Source of the DNA: Myceligenerans crystallogenes
GTDB taxonomy: Bacteria; Actinomycetota; Actinomycetes; Actinomycetales; Cellulomonadaceae
Reading direction: 5' to 3'
NCBI RefSeq assembly: GCF_039529775.1
Contig: NZ_BAAANL010000005.1
Location: 310,001 to 374,000, forward strand
DNA length: 64,000 nt
Positions 42,764 to 51,791 of this stretch are shown here, in pieces. The position numbers were made by a program, and so were the translations under genes. Under the pieces are notes generated by a model, which made no database searches, was not told where the DNA came from, and worked only from the letters and a program-made list of their open reading frames with translations. Numbering within the stretch: the first letter of the stretch is position 1; every line of letters starts with the position of its first letter.

Positions 42764-43153
42764 TCAGCCGCGGCCGGCCCAGTCGTAGCCCTTGTTGCGG
42801 CACAGGCAGAAGGGGTGGCCTACCGGGTCCTTGTAGATCTGCCAGCCGTAACCCTCGGGGCCGATGAACTCCCGCTGGAGCTCCGCGCCCAGGGCGGTGA
42901 CGCGCTGCTGCTCCGGCGCGAACTCGTCGACCTCGAAGTCCAGGTGGTACTGCTTCGGGTGCTCGTCGCCGGGCCAGGTGGGCGGGCGGTAGTGCTCGAC
43001 CCGGTAGAAGGCGAGGTCGATGTCGCCGAAGGTGAGGTACGCCCAGTCGCCGGTGCTCCTGGCGCCCAGCGGCTGGCCCGTCACGCCGGAGTAGAACGCG
43101 GCCAGTGCCATCGGATCCGGGCAGTCGATGATGAAGTCGGTGAATTTCAGCAC
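42764..43153 (-). CDS. VOC-superfamily protein (glyoxalase/dioxygenase-like)
   Basis: This 129-residue protein has two beta-alpha-beta-beta-beta units of the VOC fold: MLKFTDFIIDCPDPMALAAF starts the first, and EFIGPEGYGWQIYKDPVGH with a final 'CLCRN' ends the second. Metal-ligand positions appear to include the His in QYHLDFEV and the acid near the end. Such small proteins are often 'glyoxalase/bleomycin resistance' annotated with no verified substrate. It is convergent with the MazF-like pair and divergent from the LuxR-type regulator. Confidence 0.82.
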   Translation of the reverse strand: MLKFTDFIIDCPDPMALAAFYSGVTGQPLGARSTGDWAYLTFGDIDLAFYRVEHYRPPTWPGDEHPKQYHLDFEVDEFAPEQQRVTALGAELQREFIGPEGYGWQIYKDPVGHPFCLCRNKGYDWAGRG

Positions 43154-43285
43154 GCTGCCATCGTGCCATGGCGGTCCGCCGGGAACGACGTCATTTCGTG
43201 CCGTACGCCCAGGTGGGCGTTAAGATGCCGCCGACCCGGTACTGAGGGCAACCGCGGGCCCGGGCACCGTCGTACAAGGAGACCG

Positions 43286-44071
43286 ATGAACCAGCCCACG
43301 CTGCCCAACCAGGACTTCTCGGCGTACGAGAGCTGGGCGCGGTTCTCCGCCGCGGCGCGGGTGCGGGTGCACGACGCGATGGCGCGGATGCAGGCCGAGC
43401 GGATCCGGGTGTGCCGGGCGATGGAGAGCGGGCAGCAGGTGAGTGCGCGCGTTCTCGGCCGGGGCAGTCAGGAGATCAACCGGAACATGGCCGCCGAGGC
43501 CCTGAACTGGCGCGACCTGGAGTCGATCCGCAGCTCGGGGACCATCGAGCAGCTGGCCGTGAGCCTCCCGAACAACGCCGTCCTGGTCGAGGCCGGCCTG
43601 CGGATGACGAGCGTGTGGCACTACCACGGCCTCGATCCCGACGTACGGCTCGCCCTGACCGCGGAGGATCCCGCGTCGTACTTCTTCGGCTACGCACCCG
43701 TCCAGATGAAGATCGCCGGCGGCGACGAGGTCCTGCTCGACGGGCCGATCATCCGCGGCGAGCACACCGTGATCGCCGTGCGCGACGCCGCCTGCGTCCG
43801 CGCGGCCCGGGGCTACTGGGACGCCGTGCGCGCCACGATCTACCCCTGCGCCGAGGAGGACCTGCCCTTCGACGAGCTGACCGAGCGCCAGCGCCGCGTC
43901 GTCGCCCTGATGCTGACCTGTTCCTCGGACGAGCAGATCGCCCGCCGCCTGGGCACGAGCGTCCGCACGGTGCGCACCGAGGTCGCGACCGTCCTGGCGC
44001 TGCTCGACGCCCCGACCCGGTTCGTCGCCGGCGTCCGCCTCCGCGAACGCATGAGCGGCATGCCGGCGTAG
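43286..44071 (+). CDS. LuxR-type helix-turn-helix regulator
   Basis: The ATG at 43286 follows AAGGAGA (261 residues); longer upstream readings lack a site. The C-terminal 60 residues hold the LuxR-type HTH: FDELTERQRRVVALML, SSDEQIARRLGTSVRTVRTEV. The N-terminal 200 residues look like a PLD-phosphodiesterase-like TrmB-style sensor (a 'LLDGPIIRGEHTVIAVRD' segment with an AARGYWDAV helix). Target and signal are unknown. No response-regulator receiver domain is present, so it is probably ligand-regulated. Confidence 0.8.
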   Translation: MNQPTLPNQDFSAYESWARFSAAARVRVHDAMARMQAERIRVCRAMESGQQVSARVLGRGSQEINRNMAAEALNWRDLESIRSSGTIEQLAVSLPNNAVLVEAGLRMTSVWHYHGLDPDVRLALTAEDPASYFFGYAPVQMKIAGGDEVLLDGPIIRGEHTVIAVRDAACVRAARGYWDAVRATIYPCAEEDLPFDELTERQRRVVALMLTCSSDEQIARRLGTSVRTVRTEVATVLALLDAPTRFVAGVRLRERMSGMPA

Positions 44072-44126
44072 GCGCCGGGCCATGCGGGCGTCAAGGGTCG
44101 CGGCGGGCTTGCCCCGATCGCCGGCG

Positions 44127-44954
44127 TCAGCGGCTGCGGCGCGCCGCCACGACCGCGAGCGCCAGGGCGATCGCCGTGCAGGCCGTCGAGAGGATCTCGG
44201 TCACCACGAAGGGCTGGTCACCGCCGAGCCGGCCGGCGATCTGGATCGTCGCGGAGATCCCGCCGGCCACGAAGTACGCGAGCACCGCCACCGACAGCCA
44301 GCGCGTCACCCGGTGCGGCAGGCCCAGCAGGCCGACGGCGGCCACGCCCAGCACCGCGCCGGACACCGAGAGGATCACGTGGATCGGCGGCAGGTCCTGG
44401 AACTGCGGGGTGAACAGGTACGGCATCGCGCTGTGACCGAGGTGGGCGAGCAGTACCGGGACCAGCGCGATCACGCGGTCGGGCGTCGCACCGGCGACCC
44501 CTCGGCGGCCCAGGAGCAGCCCGACCACGGCCAGGGCGAGGATCGCCAGCGCGGCGAGCGTCAGGTAGACGTACTCGGCCGCGACGTCCTCGGCGAGCTG
44601 GACCACGAGGAGCACGAGCTGCACCAGGAGGTGCACGCCGCCCACGATCGTCGCCGCGCCGAGCAGGCGGCGCGATCCGAGCGTCACAGCTCCCGCCGCG
44701 AGCAGCACGGTCGAGGCGATCGCCGAGCCCGCGATCAGGTAGACCGGGGTCAGCTCGCTCACCCCGACCTCGGCCGTGCTCACGGCGTCCGTGCCGAGGA
44801 GCGTCAGCGGCACCCGCATCCAGGCGCCGAGAGCGAGCGCCAGGATGCCGAGCAGCGCGAGCGGGCGGCCGGGATCGGCGCGTGGCCCGGTGCCGGGATC
44901 GGTACCAGGATCGGTACCGGGATCGGCCGGGGCGACGTGCGGTGCGTCGGTCAT
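44127..44954 (-). CDS. Seven- to eight-span membrane protein of unknown function
   Basis: I start at the ATG at 44954 after a GGTGGGGG site (275 residues). The tail before helix 1 contains tandem 'GTDP' repeats. Seven to eight Leu/Ala/Val-rich helices follow at about residues 30-270, with a few polar residues such as HLGHSAMPYLFTP and 'GGISATIQIAGRLGG'. I do not recognise it. It is convergent with the LuxR-type regulator, 55 bp away. Confidence 0.65.
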   Translation of the reverse strand: MTDAPHVAPADPGTDPGTDPGTGPRADPGRPLALLGILALALGAWMRVPLTLLGTDAVSTAEVGVSELTPVYLIAGSAIASTVLLAAGAVTLGSRRLLGAATIVGGVHLLVQLVLLVVQLAEDVAAEYVYLTLAALAILALAVVGLLLGRRGVAGATPDRVIALVPVLLAHLGHSAMPYLFTPQFQDLPPIHVILSVSGAVLGVAAVGLLGLPHRVTRWLSVAVLAYFVAGGISATIQIAGRLGGDQPFVVTEILSTACTAIALALAVVAARRSR

Positions 44955-45117
44955 GCCCCCACCTTGGCGTGACCACCGGGTCCTTGTCACCCCATGACCA
45001 GCGAACTCACCCCGCCCCGGTCGGCAACCGCTCAGCCGGGCGCCATGGCGCGTTCATCGTGCGTTGGCACGCAGCCACCACCCTGAGACGTCCTTCCCAC
45101 CTACCCGAGGAGTGCTC

Positions 45118-46953
45118 GTGCGCCTTCGTGCACCGATGCGCGTGGCCCTGCCGCTGACGGCAGCCGCCCTGGCGGTCGCCGCCGTCCCCGCCGCGCCGGT
45201 CCTGCCGGCCGCTCACGCCGCGACCCTGTCCACCGTGGTCATCAACGAGGTCGAGTCCAGCGGCGGTTCGCCCGGCGACTGGGTCGAGCTGTTCAACACC
45301 GGTTCGTCCGCCGTGAGCATCGGCGGGATGGTGCTGCGCGACAACGACGACACGCACACGTTCACCGTCCCGGCCGGCACCAGCATCCCCGCCAGGGGCT
45401 ACTGGGTCGCCGACGTCGACGCGTCGTTCGGCCTGGGCAACCCCGACGAGGCACGCCTGTTCACGTCCGCCGGCACGCTCGTCGACCACTACCAGTGGCA
45501 GAACCACGCGAGCGGCACGTACGGCCGCTGCGCCGACGGCCACGGCGCGTGGGTGGCGACGTCGTCGACCCGCGGCAGGGCGAACACCTGCTCCGCGCCG
45601 TTCACCGTGCTGATCAACGAGGTCGAGTCGAACGGCAGCACACCCGGTGACTGGATCGAGCTGTACAACACGGGCACGTCGGCCGTGAGCATCGGCGGCA
45701 TGGTGCTGCGCGACAACGACGACACGCACTCCTTCAAGGTGCCGAGCGGCACCAGCATCCCGGCCAAGGGCTACTGGGTCGCCGACGTCGACGCGTCGTT
45801 CGGCCTCGGCAACCCCGACATGGCGCGCCTGTTCCGCTCCGACGGCACGACGCTCGCCGACGCGTACGTCTGGGCCGCGCACTCCACGACGTCGTACGGC
45901 CACTGCCCGGACGGCACCGGCGTCTGGGCCGACACGCTCGGCGCCACGCGCGGCGCGGCGAACTCCTGCGGGACCGGCCCGACGCCGACACCCACCCCGA
46001 CCCCCACACCGACGCCGACGCCGACCGGGCCCACGACCGGCCCCTGGCCCGGCAGCCAGACCGTCGCCTTCGCCGACCTCACCGGCACCTGGGCCGCCGA
46101 CCTGAGCGGCGTCGCCTTCGACCCGGCCGACCCGTCGGTGCTCTGGGCCGCCCAGAACAAGGCCGGCACGCTCTGGAAGCTCGTCCGCTCCGGCGGCAAC
46201 TGGGTGCCCGCCTCCGGCTGGGGCACCGGCAAGGACCCGCGCTACCCCAACGGCTCGGGCCATCCCGACACCGAGGGCCTCACGGTCACCGGCGGCATGG
46301 TCTACCTGGCCTCCGAGCGCGACAACGACGCCGGCGGCACCTCGCGGATGTCGGTGCTGCGCTACGACCCGTCGGCGTCCGCGCTCACCGCCACCCACGA
46401 GTGGAACCTCACCGCGGCGATCCGGACGGCGTCGGGCATCAGCTCGTTCGACGCGAACGCGGGCCTCGAGGGCGTCGCGTTCGTCCCGGACTCGTTCCTC
46501 ACCGCCAACGGCTTCACGACCTCGACGGGCGCGCCCTACACGCCGTCGTCGTACGGCGAGCACCACGGCGGCCTGTTCGTCGTCGCCGTCGAGGCGACCG
46601 GCGACCTGTACGCCTTCGCGCTGCGCGCCGACGGCGCGTCGTCGTACGTCGCGACGATCGACAGCGGGTACCCGAGCATCGCCGACACGCTGTTCGACGA
46701 CGCCACGGGCCGGCTCTGGGCCGTGACGGACGACAGCCAGTCCGGCCGTACCTCGCAGTTCGCGCTGGTCAACGGCGTGTTCACGAAGGTCTCGACCTAC
46801 GAACGCCCCGCTGGCATGGCGAACTACAACAACGAGGGCCTCGCCCTCGCCCCGGCGTCGACCTGCTCGGCGGGTTCGCGCGCCGTGGTGTGGGCCGACG
46901 ACGGCGACGACGACGGCCACTCGCTCCGCCAGGGCACCTTCCCCTGCCCGTAG
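45118..46953 (+). CDS. Secreted protein with two lamin-tail domains and a C-terminal propeller-like domain
   Basis: I use the GTG at 45118 behind GAGGAG (611 residues); a Met 6 codons further on is possible. A Sec signal peptide ends near AHAATLS. Two lamin-tail domains follow, each starting INEVESSGG / INEVESNGS and containing VSIGGMVLRDNDDTH. A (Thr-Pro)n linker (about residues 285-305) leads to a beta-rich domain of about 300 residues with repeated 'GLEGVAF', 'LFVVAVEATGDLY' and 'TGRLWAVTDD' strands, resembling a propeller of the esterase-like-phytase or SdiA-regulated type. It may bind polymers outside the cell. Confidence 0.82.
   Translation: MRLRAPMRVALPLTAAALAVAAVPAAPVLPAAHAATLSTVVINEVESSGGSPGDWVELFNTGSSAVSIGGMVLRDNDDTHTFTVPAGTSIPARGYWVADVDASFGLGNPDEARLFTSAGTLVDHYQWQNHASGTYGRCADGHGAWVATSSTRGRANTCSAPFTVLINEVESNGSTPGDWIELYNTGTSAVSIGGMVLRDNDDTHSFKVPSGTSIPAKGYWVADVDASFGLGNPDMARLFRSDGTTLADAYVWAAHSTTSYGHCPDGTGVWADTLGATRGAANSCGTGPTPTPTPTPTPTPTPTGPTTGPWPGSQTVAFADLTGTWAADLSGVAFDPADPSVLWAAQNKAGTLWKLVRSGGNWVPASGWGTGKDPRYPNGSGHPDTEGLTVTGGMVYLASERDNDAGGTSRMSVLRYDPSASALTATHEWNLTAAIRTASGISSFDANAGLEGVAFVPDSFLTANGFTTSTGAPYTPSSYGEHHGGLFVVAVEATGDLYAFALRADGASSYVATIDSGYPSIADTLFDDATGRLWAVTDDSQSGRTSQFALVNGVFTKVSTYERPAGMANYNNEGLALAPASTCSAGSRAVVWADDGDDDGHSLRQGTFPCP
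45232..45975 (+). repeat. Tandem duplication of the lamin-tail domain (372-bp period)
   Basis: The INEVES codons of the two copies are at 45241 and 45613, 372 bp (124 codons) apart. Long stretches are nearly identical at DNA level, for example GTGAGCATCGGCGG at 45313-45326 and 45685-45698. It is a recent in-phase duplication. Confidence 0.8.
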
Positions 46954-46977
46954 CGGCACGAGGCAGCTGATCCGGCT

Positions 46978-47067
46978 GGGCCCGGGCCTCGCCGGGCGTC
47001 CGTGATCCGCGGCACCTCCAGGACCGGGGGTGCTGTGCATCGCGGACGCCCGGCGGAGCCCGGGCCC
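46978..47067 (+). terminator. Long 29-bp hairpin with inner hairpin after the lamin-tail gene
   Basis: Arms 46978-47006 and 47039-47067 pair over 29 positions with three differences, one of which is a G-U. The 32-nt interior holds a second small stem (GCACC with GGTGC). It begins 25 bp after the stop codon. No U-tract. Together with the small ORF at 47163 it fills most of the 300-bp region before the RIO kinase. Confidence 0.65.
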
Positions 47068-47162
47068 GCCGTGGTTCGGACGGGTCCCGAAAATTGGCTC
47101 GCGCCGGCGCGACGAGACATGCCAGGATTCCCGGCAGGAAACGACCCGGAAGGAGGTGCGCC

Positions 47163-47297
47163 ATGGAGCCCCGGCTGATCCACGCCGCACACCACCGCGC
47201 ATCGAGCGCGACGGCGGCAGACGCGCCTTGTACCTCCCCTTCCGAGGAGCACCGTCTTGTCCTTTCCCGCCAATCCCCAGAGCCGCTACGCCGCTGA
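47163..47297 (+). CDS. Small ORF with a strong ribosome site, overlapping the RIO-kinase start
   Basis: AAGGAGGTGCGCC precedes an ATG and opens a 44-residue frame (MEPRLIHAAHHRASSATAAD...) ending at 47297. It overlaps the TTG start of the RIO-type kinase by 41 bp in a different frame. The Shine-Dalgarno here is better than the kinase's own GAGGAGC. It could be an upstream ORF that couples or limits kinase translation; it has no recognisable fold. It may instead be a fortuitous frame. Confidence 0.45.
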   Translation: MEPRLIHAAHHRASSATAADAPCTSPSEEHRLVLSRQSPEPLRR

Positions 47298-48165
47298 GCA
47301 GCACGAGCGCGCCACCGCGGCCCTCGAGGCCGAGTACCCGTACGTCGAGCCCCGGCCCGGGCAGCGCTGGTCCACCTGGTCGAGCGTGGCCAAGGGTCAG
47401 CGCGGCCCCGAGCCACGCCCCGGCTGGCTGGTCACGGCCGACGTCGCGCTCGACACCGAGCTCGGCATCCTGAAGACCGGCAAGGAGGCCGACGCCTTCC
47501 TGCTGGAGCGCGCCGTGCCCGACGCCGTCCCCGCGCCGGACGACCGGCCGCGCCGCTGCCTGCTCGTCGCCAAGCGGTACCGCGGCCACGAACACACCGC
47601 CTTCCACCGCGACGGCGACTACACCGAGGGCCGCAAGGTCCGCCGCACCCGCGACCAGCGGGCCATGGAGGACCGCAGGTCGAAGTGGGGCCGCATGGTG
47701 TCGGCCACGCAGTGGGCCGACGCCGAGTTCGGCGCCCTGACCATGGCCCACGAGGCCGGGGCGCCGGTGCCCTACCCCGTTCTCGTGGACGGCACCGAGG
47801 TGCTGATGGAGTTCATCGGTCACGAGGACGCCGGGACGGGCGAGATCGTCGCGGCGCCACGCCTGGTCCGGCTGCGACCTCCGCTCGAGCTGCTCGAGTC
47901 GTACTGGGAGCAGCTCACCCACGGCATGTCCGTGCTCGCACGGCTCGGTTTCGCGCACGGCGACCTCTCCCCGTACAACGTCCTGGCCGACGACGAGCGC
48001 CTGGTGATCATCGATCTCCCGCAGATCGTGGACCTGGCGTCCAACCCGTTCGCCAACGAGATGCTGCTGCGCGACTGCCGCACGATGTGCGCCTGGTTCG
48101 GCGCCCGCGGCCTGGAGCGCGACCCGGAGGAACTGTTCGCGGACCTGCTGGCGCAGTCGTTCTGA
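47257..48165 (+). CDS. RIO-type serine protein kinase
   Basis: The TTG start is placed at a GAGGAGC site (302 residues). The kinase core is RIO-like: ILKTGKEADAFLLERAV (glycine-poor P-loop), VAKRYRGHE, the catalytic HGDLSPYNVLA and the metal-binding IIDLPQIVDL in place of DFG. RIO kinases act on ribosome biogenesis in archaea and eukaryotes; bacterial members are of unknown role. Residues 1-55 are an N-terminal extension. The gene follows the lamin-tail protein and is convergent with the sigma-factor fusion. Confidence 0.88.
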   Translation: MSFPANPQSRYAAEQHERATAALEAEYPYVEPRPGQRWSTWSSVAKGQRGPEPRPGWLVTADVALDTELGILKTGKEADAFLLERAVPDAVPAPDDRPRRCLLVAKRYRGHEHTAFHRDGDYTEGRKVRRTRDQRAMEDRRSKWGRMVSATQWADAEFGALTMAHEAGAPVPYPVLVDGTEVLMEFIGHEDAGTGEIVAAPRLVRLRPPLELLESYWEQLTHGMSVLARLGFAHGDLSPYNVLADDERLVIIDLPQIVDLASNPFANEMLLRDCRTMCAWFGARGLERDPEELFADLLAQSF

Positions 48166-48174
48166 CGGTTCCCG

Positions 48175-48220
48175 GCAACCGTGAGGGGCCCGGGGCCAGG
48201 CCCTTGGCCCCTCACGTTGC
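48175..48220. terminator. Hairpin between convergent genes
   Basis: Arms 48175-48190 and 48206-48220 pair over 15 bp with one bulged C. It starts 9 bp after the RIO kinase stop and lies between it and the sigma-fusion gene, so it probably ends both transcripts. Confidence 0.7.
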
Positions 48221-48296
48221 GAGGCTGCTCCGGAGATGCAGACGCACTGGTCAACCGTCCGACTGTTCATCGGCAGGTCACACGATCTTCGGAACC

Positions 48297-50171
48297 TCAG
48301 CGTTCCAGCCGGGCACGGCGGACGACCGGGTCGGAACCGTCCTGCTCGCCGTCCGTCCAGGAGACGTAGGGCCCACCGATCCCGGCGGAACCCATCGAAC
48401 TCATCTCGGTGAGCCCCTGGACCACGCCGCTGGTCGTGTCGGCGGCGACGAACCCCTGGGTGGAGGTGTCACCCTCGACGACCCACACGACGTCGCGGCC
48501 GGAGACGTCGACCGAGGTCACGCGCTCGCGGCTCGTGCCGAGATCCCAGAGCACCTCCGTCTTCCCGGTCGCCCGGTCGAGGGTGCGCACGACGTCGTCC
48601 ACCGACCAGACGATCAGCTCGTCGGAGACCGCGAGGTACTCGGCCGAGCCGTCCTCGACCTCGGGCAGCGACCGGCTGCGCCACAGCGTGGCGCTCGTGC
48701 CGTCGTCGCGGTGGGTCGTCATGAGCAGGCGTCCGGCCCTGCCCCGGCCACCGGAGCCGGCCTGCGTGGACAGCGTCACGATCTCGTCGTCGTCCGTCCC
48801 GAAGGTGACGAGATCGCGGACGACGACGGACGCGGTGCCCGAGCCGTCCGCCGGGGTCGTGGTGAGCGTCTTCCGGTCGTTCTCGTAGGCGCACCACGCG
48901 ACGCGGAGCTGCGTGAGCCCCAGCCAGGGGTCGCACAGCATCCCGTCGAGCTGCGTCCCGTCGGACAGGTGCTCGGCGAGCTGCCGCGGCGCGGCGGGGT
49001 CATGGACGTCGTCGACCATCTGGATCGTCCAGGTCGCCGGGCCACCCTCGGTGTCCGTCGTCTCGGCCCAGGCGACGCCGTCGCCCTGGCGGGCGAACGC
49101 GAAGGTCTGGGTGCTGGTGCCCTGGATCGTGCCGGACGTCGCCAGGGCGGCGCGGTCGACGCCGCCGTCGGGGTGCGGGGTGAGGAGCTCCAGGGTCGAC
49201 CGCGGGATCTCGGGGACGTCGGGGCTCCACCGACCGCCGGTGACGGTCACGAAGGAGCCGTCCTCGCCGAGGGTGGAGGTCTCCGCGGTGCTCACGGCGT
49301 CCTGGATCGGAACGGGGTCGAGGAGGACCAGCTCGGCCGGGCGCGTGGGGGACGGTGCGGGAAGGGCGCCGTCCGGGCCGTCGATGCCGCCGCCGTCGGA
49401 CGTCCCGTCCATGCCCGTGAACTCACGGAACTGCTCGCTGCCGGGCAGCCCGACGGCGCCGACGCCGGGCACCTGGACCGGGCCGCCGAGGAACCACGAC
49501 AGGAGCACGGCGACCGCGGTCGAGCCGGCCAGCTGCTTCGTGCGGCGGCTGCGCAGCGCGGCGCGGCTGCGGCGCAGGACCACGGCGGCGTCGGCACCGG
49601 GCGCGGTCACGAACTCGAGGTCGAGGCCGCTGACCAGGCCGCGCAGCCGGGCGAGGGCCTGGGAGGTGGTGGCCTTGACCGTGCCGATGCTGCAGCCGAG
49701 TTCCTCGGCGGCCTGCGGGGCGGTGAGGTCGTGGAGGTAGCGCAGCACGATGACCTGGCGCTGGCGGGGCGTCAGCTCGGACAGGGCGCGCACGAGGGCG
49801 TCCCGGAGGGCGACGTCGTCGGACCTGTCGTCCGACGACGGGACGGGCAGCCGGTCGTCGTCGACGGTGACCTCGCGACGCGTGCGGCGCCAGGTGTCCG
49901 TGCGCAGGTTGACCAGGATGCGGCGGGCGTAGGCGCGGGGCTCCCCGTCGCGGACGCGGTTCCAGGCCCGGTAGGTGCGCTCGAAGGCGGTCTGGACCAG
50001 GTCCTCCGCGCGATACGCGTCACCGGTCAGCAGGTAGGCGGTGCGGTACAGGTAGGCGCTCGTGGCCTCGACGAAGGCGACGAACTCCGTGTCGCGGTCA
50101 CGAGGGACCTGGACGACCGCGCGGCTGGTGGCGCGCTCGCTGGCTGGGATGGCGATGCTCATGTCGTCCAC
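48297..50171 (-). CDS. ECF sigma factor (SigE family) fused to a transmembrane helix and extracytoplasmic domain
   Basis: This 624-residue protein begins as a SigE-family sigma factor: sigma-2 at about residues 22-95 (TEFVAFVEATSAYLYRTAYL, AEDLVQTAFERTYRAW) and sigma-4 at about 125-185 (LSELTPRQRQVIVLRYL, 'SIGTVKATTSQALARLR'). It does not stop there. A basic stretch RRSRAALRSRRTK precedes one membrane helix (about 214-232). About 390 residues follow with repeated beta motifs (VAWAETTD, LRVAWCAY, 'VVWVVEG', 'YVSWTDGE'), resembling a propeller. The basic side before the helix argues that the sigma part is cytoplasmic. I see no separate anti-sigma gene. GTG start. Confidence 0.88.
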   Translation of the reverse strand: MDDMSIAIPASERATSRAVVQVPRDRDTEFVAFVEATSAYLYRTAYLLTGDAYRAEDLVQTAFERTYRAWNRVRDGEPRAYARRILVNLRTDTWRRTRREVTVDDDRLPVPSSDDRSDDVALRDALVRALSELTPRQRQVIVLRYLHDLTAPQAAEELGCSIGTVKATTSQALARLRGLVSGLDLEFVTAPGADAAVVLRRSRAALRSRRTKQLAGSTAVAVLLSWFLGGPVQVPGVGAVGLPGSEQFREFTGMDGTSDGGGIDGPDGALPAPSPTRPAELVLLDPVPIQDAVSTAETSTLGEDGSFVTVTGGRWSPDVPEIPRSTLELLTPHPDGGVDRAALATSGTIQGTSTQTFAFARQGDGVAWAETTDTEGGPATWTIQMVDDVHDPAAPRQLAEHLSDGTQLDGMLCDPWLGLTQLRVAWCAYENDRKTLTTTPADGSGTASVVVRDLVTFGTDDDEIVTLSTQAGSGGRGRAGRLLMTTHRDDGTSATLWRSRSLPEVEDGSAEYLAVSDELIVWSVDDVVRTLDRATGKTEVLWDLGTSRERVTSVDVSGRDVVWVVEGDTSTQGFVAADTTSGVVQGLTEMSSMGSAGIGGPYVSWTDGEQDGSDPVVRRARLER

Positions 50172-50421
50172 GACGTTCGACCCCCCTCGATGGGTTAGGC
50201 GGTCATCCTGGCAGCACTGCCATCGATCTCACATCCGCCAGGGTCCCCCGGCAGGCCGATTCCGGGGCAGTTCTGGTAACGTTGTGGGCTGCGTGTCCGC
50301 CCAGGTCGGCGGGCACCGTCGCAGTCCCTCTCCACGGGTTCCCCACCCCAGTCCCGGGACTGTGGCCGCTCTCTACGACCTATCCGCTCGCCGCACGGCG
50401 AACACACCAGGAAGTCCACCA

Positions 50422-50682
50422 GTGGCAAACATCAAGTCCCAGCTCAAGCGCATCAAGACGAACGAGAAGGCGCGCCAGCGCAACAAGGCCGTCAAGTCTG
50501 AGCTCAAGACCCACGTGCGCAAGGTGCGCGACGCCGTCGCCGCGGGCGACAAGGACGCCGCGACCGCCGCGCTGCAGACCGCGACGCGCAAGCTCGACAA
50601 GGCGGTCTCGAAGGGCGTCATCCACAAGAACCAGGCCGCGAACCGCAAGTCTTCCATCGTGAAGCAGGTCAACGCGCTCTGA
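50422..50682 (+). CDS. rpsT: 30S ribosomal protein S20
   Basis: This 86-residue protein starts at GTG behind AGGA and shows the S20 pattern: ANIKSQLKRIKTNEKARQRN and IHKNQAANRKSSIVKQVN. It is a primary binder of 16S rRNA helix 9/44. The 250-bp space before it, divergent from the sigma-fusion gene, holds the two promoters; a TAACGT (50277-50282) is a possible -10. A hairpin terminator follows. Confidence 0.97.
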   Translation: MANIKSQLKRIKTNEKARQRNKAVKSELKTHVRKVRDAVAAGDKDAATAALQTATRKLDKAVSKGVIHKNQAANRKSSIVKQVNAL

Positions 50683-50695
50683 TCGCTTGAAGCGC

Positions 50696-50729
50696 AAGGC
50701 GCCGCTGCTCTCCACGGCAGCGGCGCCTT
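50696..50729 (+). terminator. rpsT terminator
   Basis: Arms 50696-50708 and 50717-50729 pair exactly over 13 bp with an 8-nt loop. The arms end in AAGG/CCTT, so the hairpin is followed by a short T-run (TTTG). It is the most canonical intrinsic terminator in the window. Confidence 0.8.
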
Positions 50730-50771
50730 TGCTGTGCCCTGGATCCAGCAGCTCGGATCCGGGCTGGCGGA

Positions 50772-51791
50772 TCAGCCGCGGCGGGAGCGGGCGATCGTCA
50801 GGACCGCCTTCTCCACCGCGTAGACCGGGTCGCGGCTCTCGCCCTTGACCTCGGCGTCCGCCTGGGCGACCGCGGTGATCGCGGCGGCCAGGCCCTCGGG
50901 GGTCCAGCTGCGCAGGTCCTTCTGGGAGCGGTCGACCTGCCACGGGGCCATGCCAAGCTCGCGGGCGGTGATGCCGCCGCCGCGCATCGCGGCGACCTTG
51001 GCCAGGTTCCGGAGGCGCACGGCGAGGGCCGCGACGATCGGCACCGGGTCCAGGCCCGTGGCCAGCGCGTGCCGTAGGAGCGAGACGGCACCTCCGGCGT
51101 CGCCCGCCACGGCGGCGTCGGCCACGCGGAAACCCGTGGCCTCCACGCGTCCGCCGTAGTACCGGTCGACGACGGACTCGGTGATGGTTCCGGTGGTGTC
51201 GGAGATGAGCTGCGAGCAGGCCGCGGCGAGTTCCCGCAGGTCGTTGCCCAGCCCGTCGACGAGGGAGCGGACGGCGTCGGCGTCCGCGCGGCGTCGTGCC
51301 GCCTTGAACTCCCCCATCACGAACGACGCCTTCTCGCCGTCCCGGGTGATCGGCTCGCACGCCATCACGGGCGCGCCGGACTTCGTCACGGCGTCCAGCA
51401 TCTTCTTGCCGCGCTGCCCGCCGCCGTGCACGACGACGACCGTGGTCTCCTCGTCCGGCCGGGCGACATACGCGATGAGGTCACTCATCAGGTCCTCCGT
51501 GCCGGACTCGGCGCCGCGCACGACCACGATCTTCGCCTCCCCGAACAGCGACGGGCTCGCCGCGACGGTGAGCTGGCCGCCCGTGTAGGTGGCGCCCTCC
51601 AGCTCGACCTTCTCGACCTCGGGATCGCGCTCCCGCGCCAGCCGGACCACGCCGTCGACGGCCCGCTCGGCGAGCAGCGGCTCCGCCCCCTGCACCAGCA
51701 CGACGGGCGCGAGCGCGGGCTCGTCCCACGACCGCCCGGGCACCTTGGCGGACGGGCGTGAGCTGCTCTTGCGTCGGGTAGCTGGAGGCAC
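50772..51791 (-). CDS. holA: DNA polymerase III subunit delta
   Basis: I place the start at the GTG at 51791 (339 residues). TAGAGT lies 7 nt before it, and the conserved part begins APVVLVQGAEPLLAERAVDG. An ATG 10 codons upstream (51821) is an alternative. The protein matches HolA: 'VVVRGAE....DLMSDL', GNDLRELAAACSQL, VDRYYGG and an RLRNLAKVAAMRGGG C-terminal lid. It opens the beta sliding clamp within the clamp loader. It is convergent with rpsT. Confidence 0.92.
   Translation of the reverse strand: MPPATRRKSSSRPSAKVPGRSWDEPALAPVVLVQGAEPLLAERAVDGVVRLARERDPEVEKVELEGATYTGGQLTVAASPSLFGEAKIVVVRGAESGTEDLMSDLIAYVARPDEETTVVVVHGGGQRGKKMLDAVTKSGAPVMACEPITRDGEKASFVMGEFKAARRRADADAVRSLVDGLGNDLRELAAACSQLISDTTGTITESVVDRYYGGRVEATGFRVADAAVAGDAGGAVSLLRHALATGLDPVPIVAALAVRLRNLAKVAAMRGGGITARELGMAPWQVDRSQKDLRSWTPEGLAAAITAVAQADAEVKGESRDPVYAVEKAVLTIARSRRG

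Noticed and set aside
45007..48270. A 1087-codon minus-strand open frame across the lamin-tail and RIO-kinase genes.
   Set aside because: It is antisense to two genes with clear domains; its translation is Arg/Gly/Asp-rich with no domain. High GC removes stop codons from many frames.
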